Assembly: GCA_021732585.1 (NCBI GenBank)
Contig: JAKFUR010000031.1
Span: 1-42,531, forward strand
Source of the DNA: Bacteriovoracaceae bacterium
Lineage (GTDB): Bacteria > Bdellovibrionota > Bacteriovoracia > Bacteriovoracales > Bacteriovoracaceae
DNA: 42,531 nucleotides
Direction: 5' to 3'
Made by a program: the position numbers and the translations under genes. Numbering within the stretch: position 1 is the first letter of the stretch; each line of letters opens with the position of its first letter. The notes beneath the pieces are model-generated. The model was not told the origin of the DNA. It was given only the letters and a program-made list of their open reading frames with translations, and made no database searches. Shown here in pieces: positions 41,588 to 42,531 of this stretch.

Positions 41588-42511
41588 TTAAGCGACGCCG
41601 AGAAGACGGTGGACGATGCGATCGAAGTGATGCACGAGCTTCGAGTTCGGAAACTCCATCAGGAGTGGTTTGCGTTTTTTTACCGACTGCCAAACGGTGG
41701 CATCGTGATCAAGGTAGCCAACATAGTCCATCTCAATCCCGAAGTAGCGACGGCACACACTCTGGATCGAGAAGCCGATATCGATGTCCGCTTGGCTGCG
41801 CACTTGGTTCAAAATCAAAGAGGGTTGAAAGCGTGCAATCTCTTGGCGCAAACGCATGCCCATCTGTGGATTGATCTCAATAACTTTTTTCACCATGTCC
41901 GTCGGAGAACTGTTGGGTGAAGAAAGTTTCGCGTTCATCGCTTGATTGATGAGTGGTTCGATATCGAGGAAGCCTTCCAACATTTTCAAGCGGCGGTAGT
42001 ATACCGTCTTGATGAAGCGGTAGGTGTTCTCGATGGACGTCGGCTCGGGCAAAGAAACCAAAATACCTTTATCCGCTGTGATGAAAAAATCCACAGTGTT
42101 GAAAGATGTGCCGGCTCCGAGATCAAACAGAATGAAATCCGCATCAATGGAGTGGAGCTTGGAAATGATTTTGTTTTTGTGCATGTGCTTGAGATTGGCG
42201 ATGCCAATTTCATCTTGTGCACCTGAAACAATCATCAAGTTAGGAATCGGCGTCTTCACGAGAAGATCTTCGAAGCGTGTAACTTTTTTTGAAACGTAAT
42301 CAGAGAGAGTGAGTTCAGGAATCGGCAGACCTAAACAGGTGTGAAGATTTGCGCCGCCGAGATCGAGATCTACGGCCACGACTTTGTAACCCATTAAGGC
42401 GAGGCAAATAGATATGTTGGCCGTCACGAGGCTCTTGCCCACGCCGCCTTTACCGCCACCAATGGCCCAAATCTTTTTATTGGATTGTGGGCCTAAAAAA
42501 CCAGCACCCAT
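41588..42511 (-). CDS. MinD/ParA-family ATPase (start may lie beyond the window)
   Basis: 307 residues from ATG 42511. The deviant Walker A is K21GGVGKS27, followed by VVAVDLDLGGANLHTCLGL (switch I/Walker A' region) and FILFDLGAGTSFNTVDFF (Walker B/switch II). The last ~60 residues (FGIEMDYVGYLDHDATVWQS) match MinD/FlhG-like proteins. Such ATPases position cell structures: flagella (FlhG), division or polar complexes. No MinE or FlhF is nearby. The frame stays open to the window edge (GKGDTG before the ATG), so a longer N-terminus is possible; AAGGG ten bases upstream is a fair ribosome site. The next gene, 12 bases on, is the J-like/HTH protein. Confidence 0.85.
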   Translation of the reverse strand: MGAGFLGPQSNKKIWAIGGGKGGVGKSLVTANISICLALMGYKVVAVDLDLGGANLHTCLGLPIPELTLSDYVSKKVTRFEDLLVKTPIPNLMIVSGAQDEIGIANLKHMHKNKIISKLHSIDADFILFDLGAGTSFNTVDFFITADKGILVSLPEPTSIENTYRFIKTVYYRRLKMLEGFLDIEPLINQAMNAKLSSPNSSPTDMVKKVIEINPQMGMRLRQEIARFQPSLILNQVRSQADIDIGFSIQSVCRRYFGIEMDYVGYLDHDATVWQSVKKRKPLLMEFPNSKLVHHFDRIVHRLLGVA

Positions 42512-42531
42512 GCCGGTATCGCCCTTGCCTA

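Overview
The window looks like chromosomal core DNA of a flagellated, rod-shaped Gram-negative bacterium of the Bdellovibrio type (Bdellovibrionota, the former predatory deltaproteobacteria). Support for this: roughly balanced base composition; a long flagellar operon with a MotE-like gene and a TIGR02530-type gene; many small exported proteins of unknown function; an HNH/DUF222-like protein of the kind Bdellovibrio carries in several copies; an HD-GYP protein; a TadE/G-like protein; and a VKOR-DsbA fusion. The taxon is inferred from gene content and was not tested by alignment. I see no tRNA, rRNA, CRISPR array, insertion sequence, prophage or plasmid origin. No gap between genes exceeds about 235 bases.

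Layout. (1) 1-7392, plus strand: flagellar genes fliG (3' end), fliH, fliI, fliJ, a motE-like gene, fliK, flgD, a TIGR02530-type flagellar operon gene and flgE. They are packed with overlaps or short gaps, except for a 152-base structured leader before flgE. (2) 7477-9764, plus strand: lipoprotein amidohydrolase, GNAT acetyltransferase and HNH nuclease, separated by terminators and a perfect 22-bp palindrome. (3) 9769-11987, minus strand: small exported protein, ferredoxin and PpiD-like foldase. (4) 12123-16614, plus strand: the elongasome operon mreC-mreD-mrdA-rodA, closed by a 122-bp inverted-repeat element. (5) 16750-18962, minus strand: two overlapping genes for exported proteins, one carrying a metzincin-type zinc protease signature. 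(6) 19063-19753, plus strand: a tiny exported protein and a MarR regulator whose start codon abuts a palindromic operator. (7) 19774-23936, minus strand: glutaredoxin, HD phosphohydrolase, exported protein, membrane protein, coiled-coil degenerate rhodanese and exported protein, several of them translationally coupled. (8) 23985-27395, minus strand: a bipartite Lys/Ala-rich plus acidic protein with its own promoter, and a large TadE/G-like protein. (9) 27629-30519, plus strand: zinc-ribbon-like membrane protein, ssb, and an HD-GYP protein coupled to an exported 2H phosphoesterase. (10) 30506-34716, minus strand: TSUP permease, then gap-pgk-tpiA-secG. (11) 34937-37333, plus strand: exported thioredoxin-like protein coupled to a beta-propeller/cytochrome c protein. 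(12) 37336-42511, minus strand: a tightly packed operon of MinD-like ATPase, J-like/HTH protein, rluD, pgeF, VKOR-DsbA and tatD.

How they work together: the window supplies flagellar export and hook assembly, rod-shape peptidoglycan synthesis, envelope protein folding and secretion (PpiD, SecG, VKOR-DsbA), lower glycolysis and DNA replication/repair (SSB). Around this core are envelope-targeted proteins of unknown function. The least explained parts are the grx-HD-membrane-rhodanese cluster, the metzincin pair, the thioredoxin-like/propeller-cytochrome pair, the J-like/HTH protein beside a MinD ATPase, the flgE leader RNA, and the 122-bp element after rodA.
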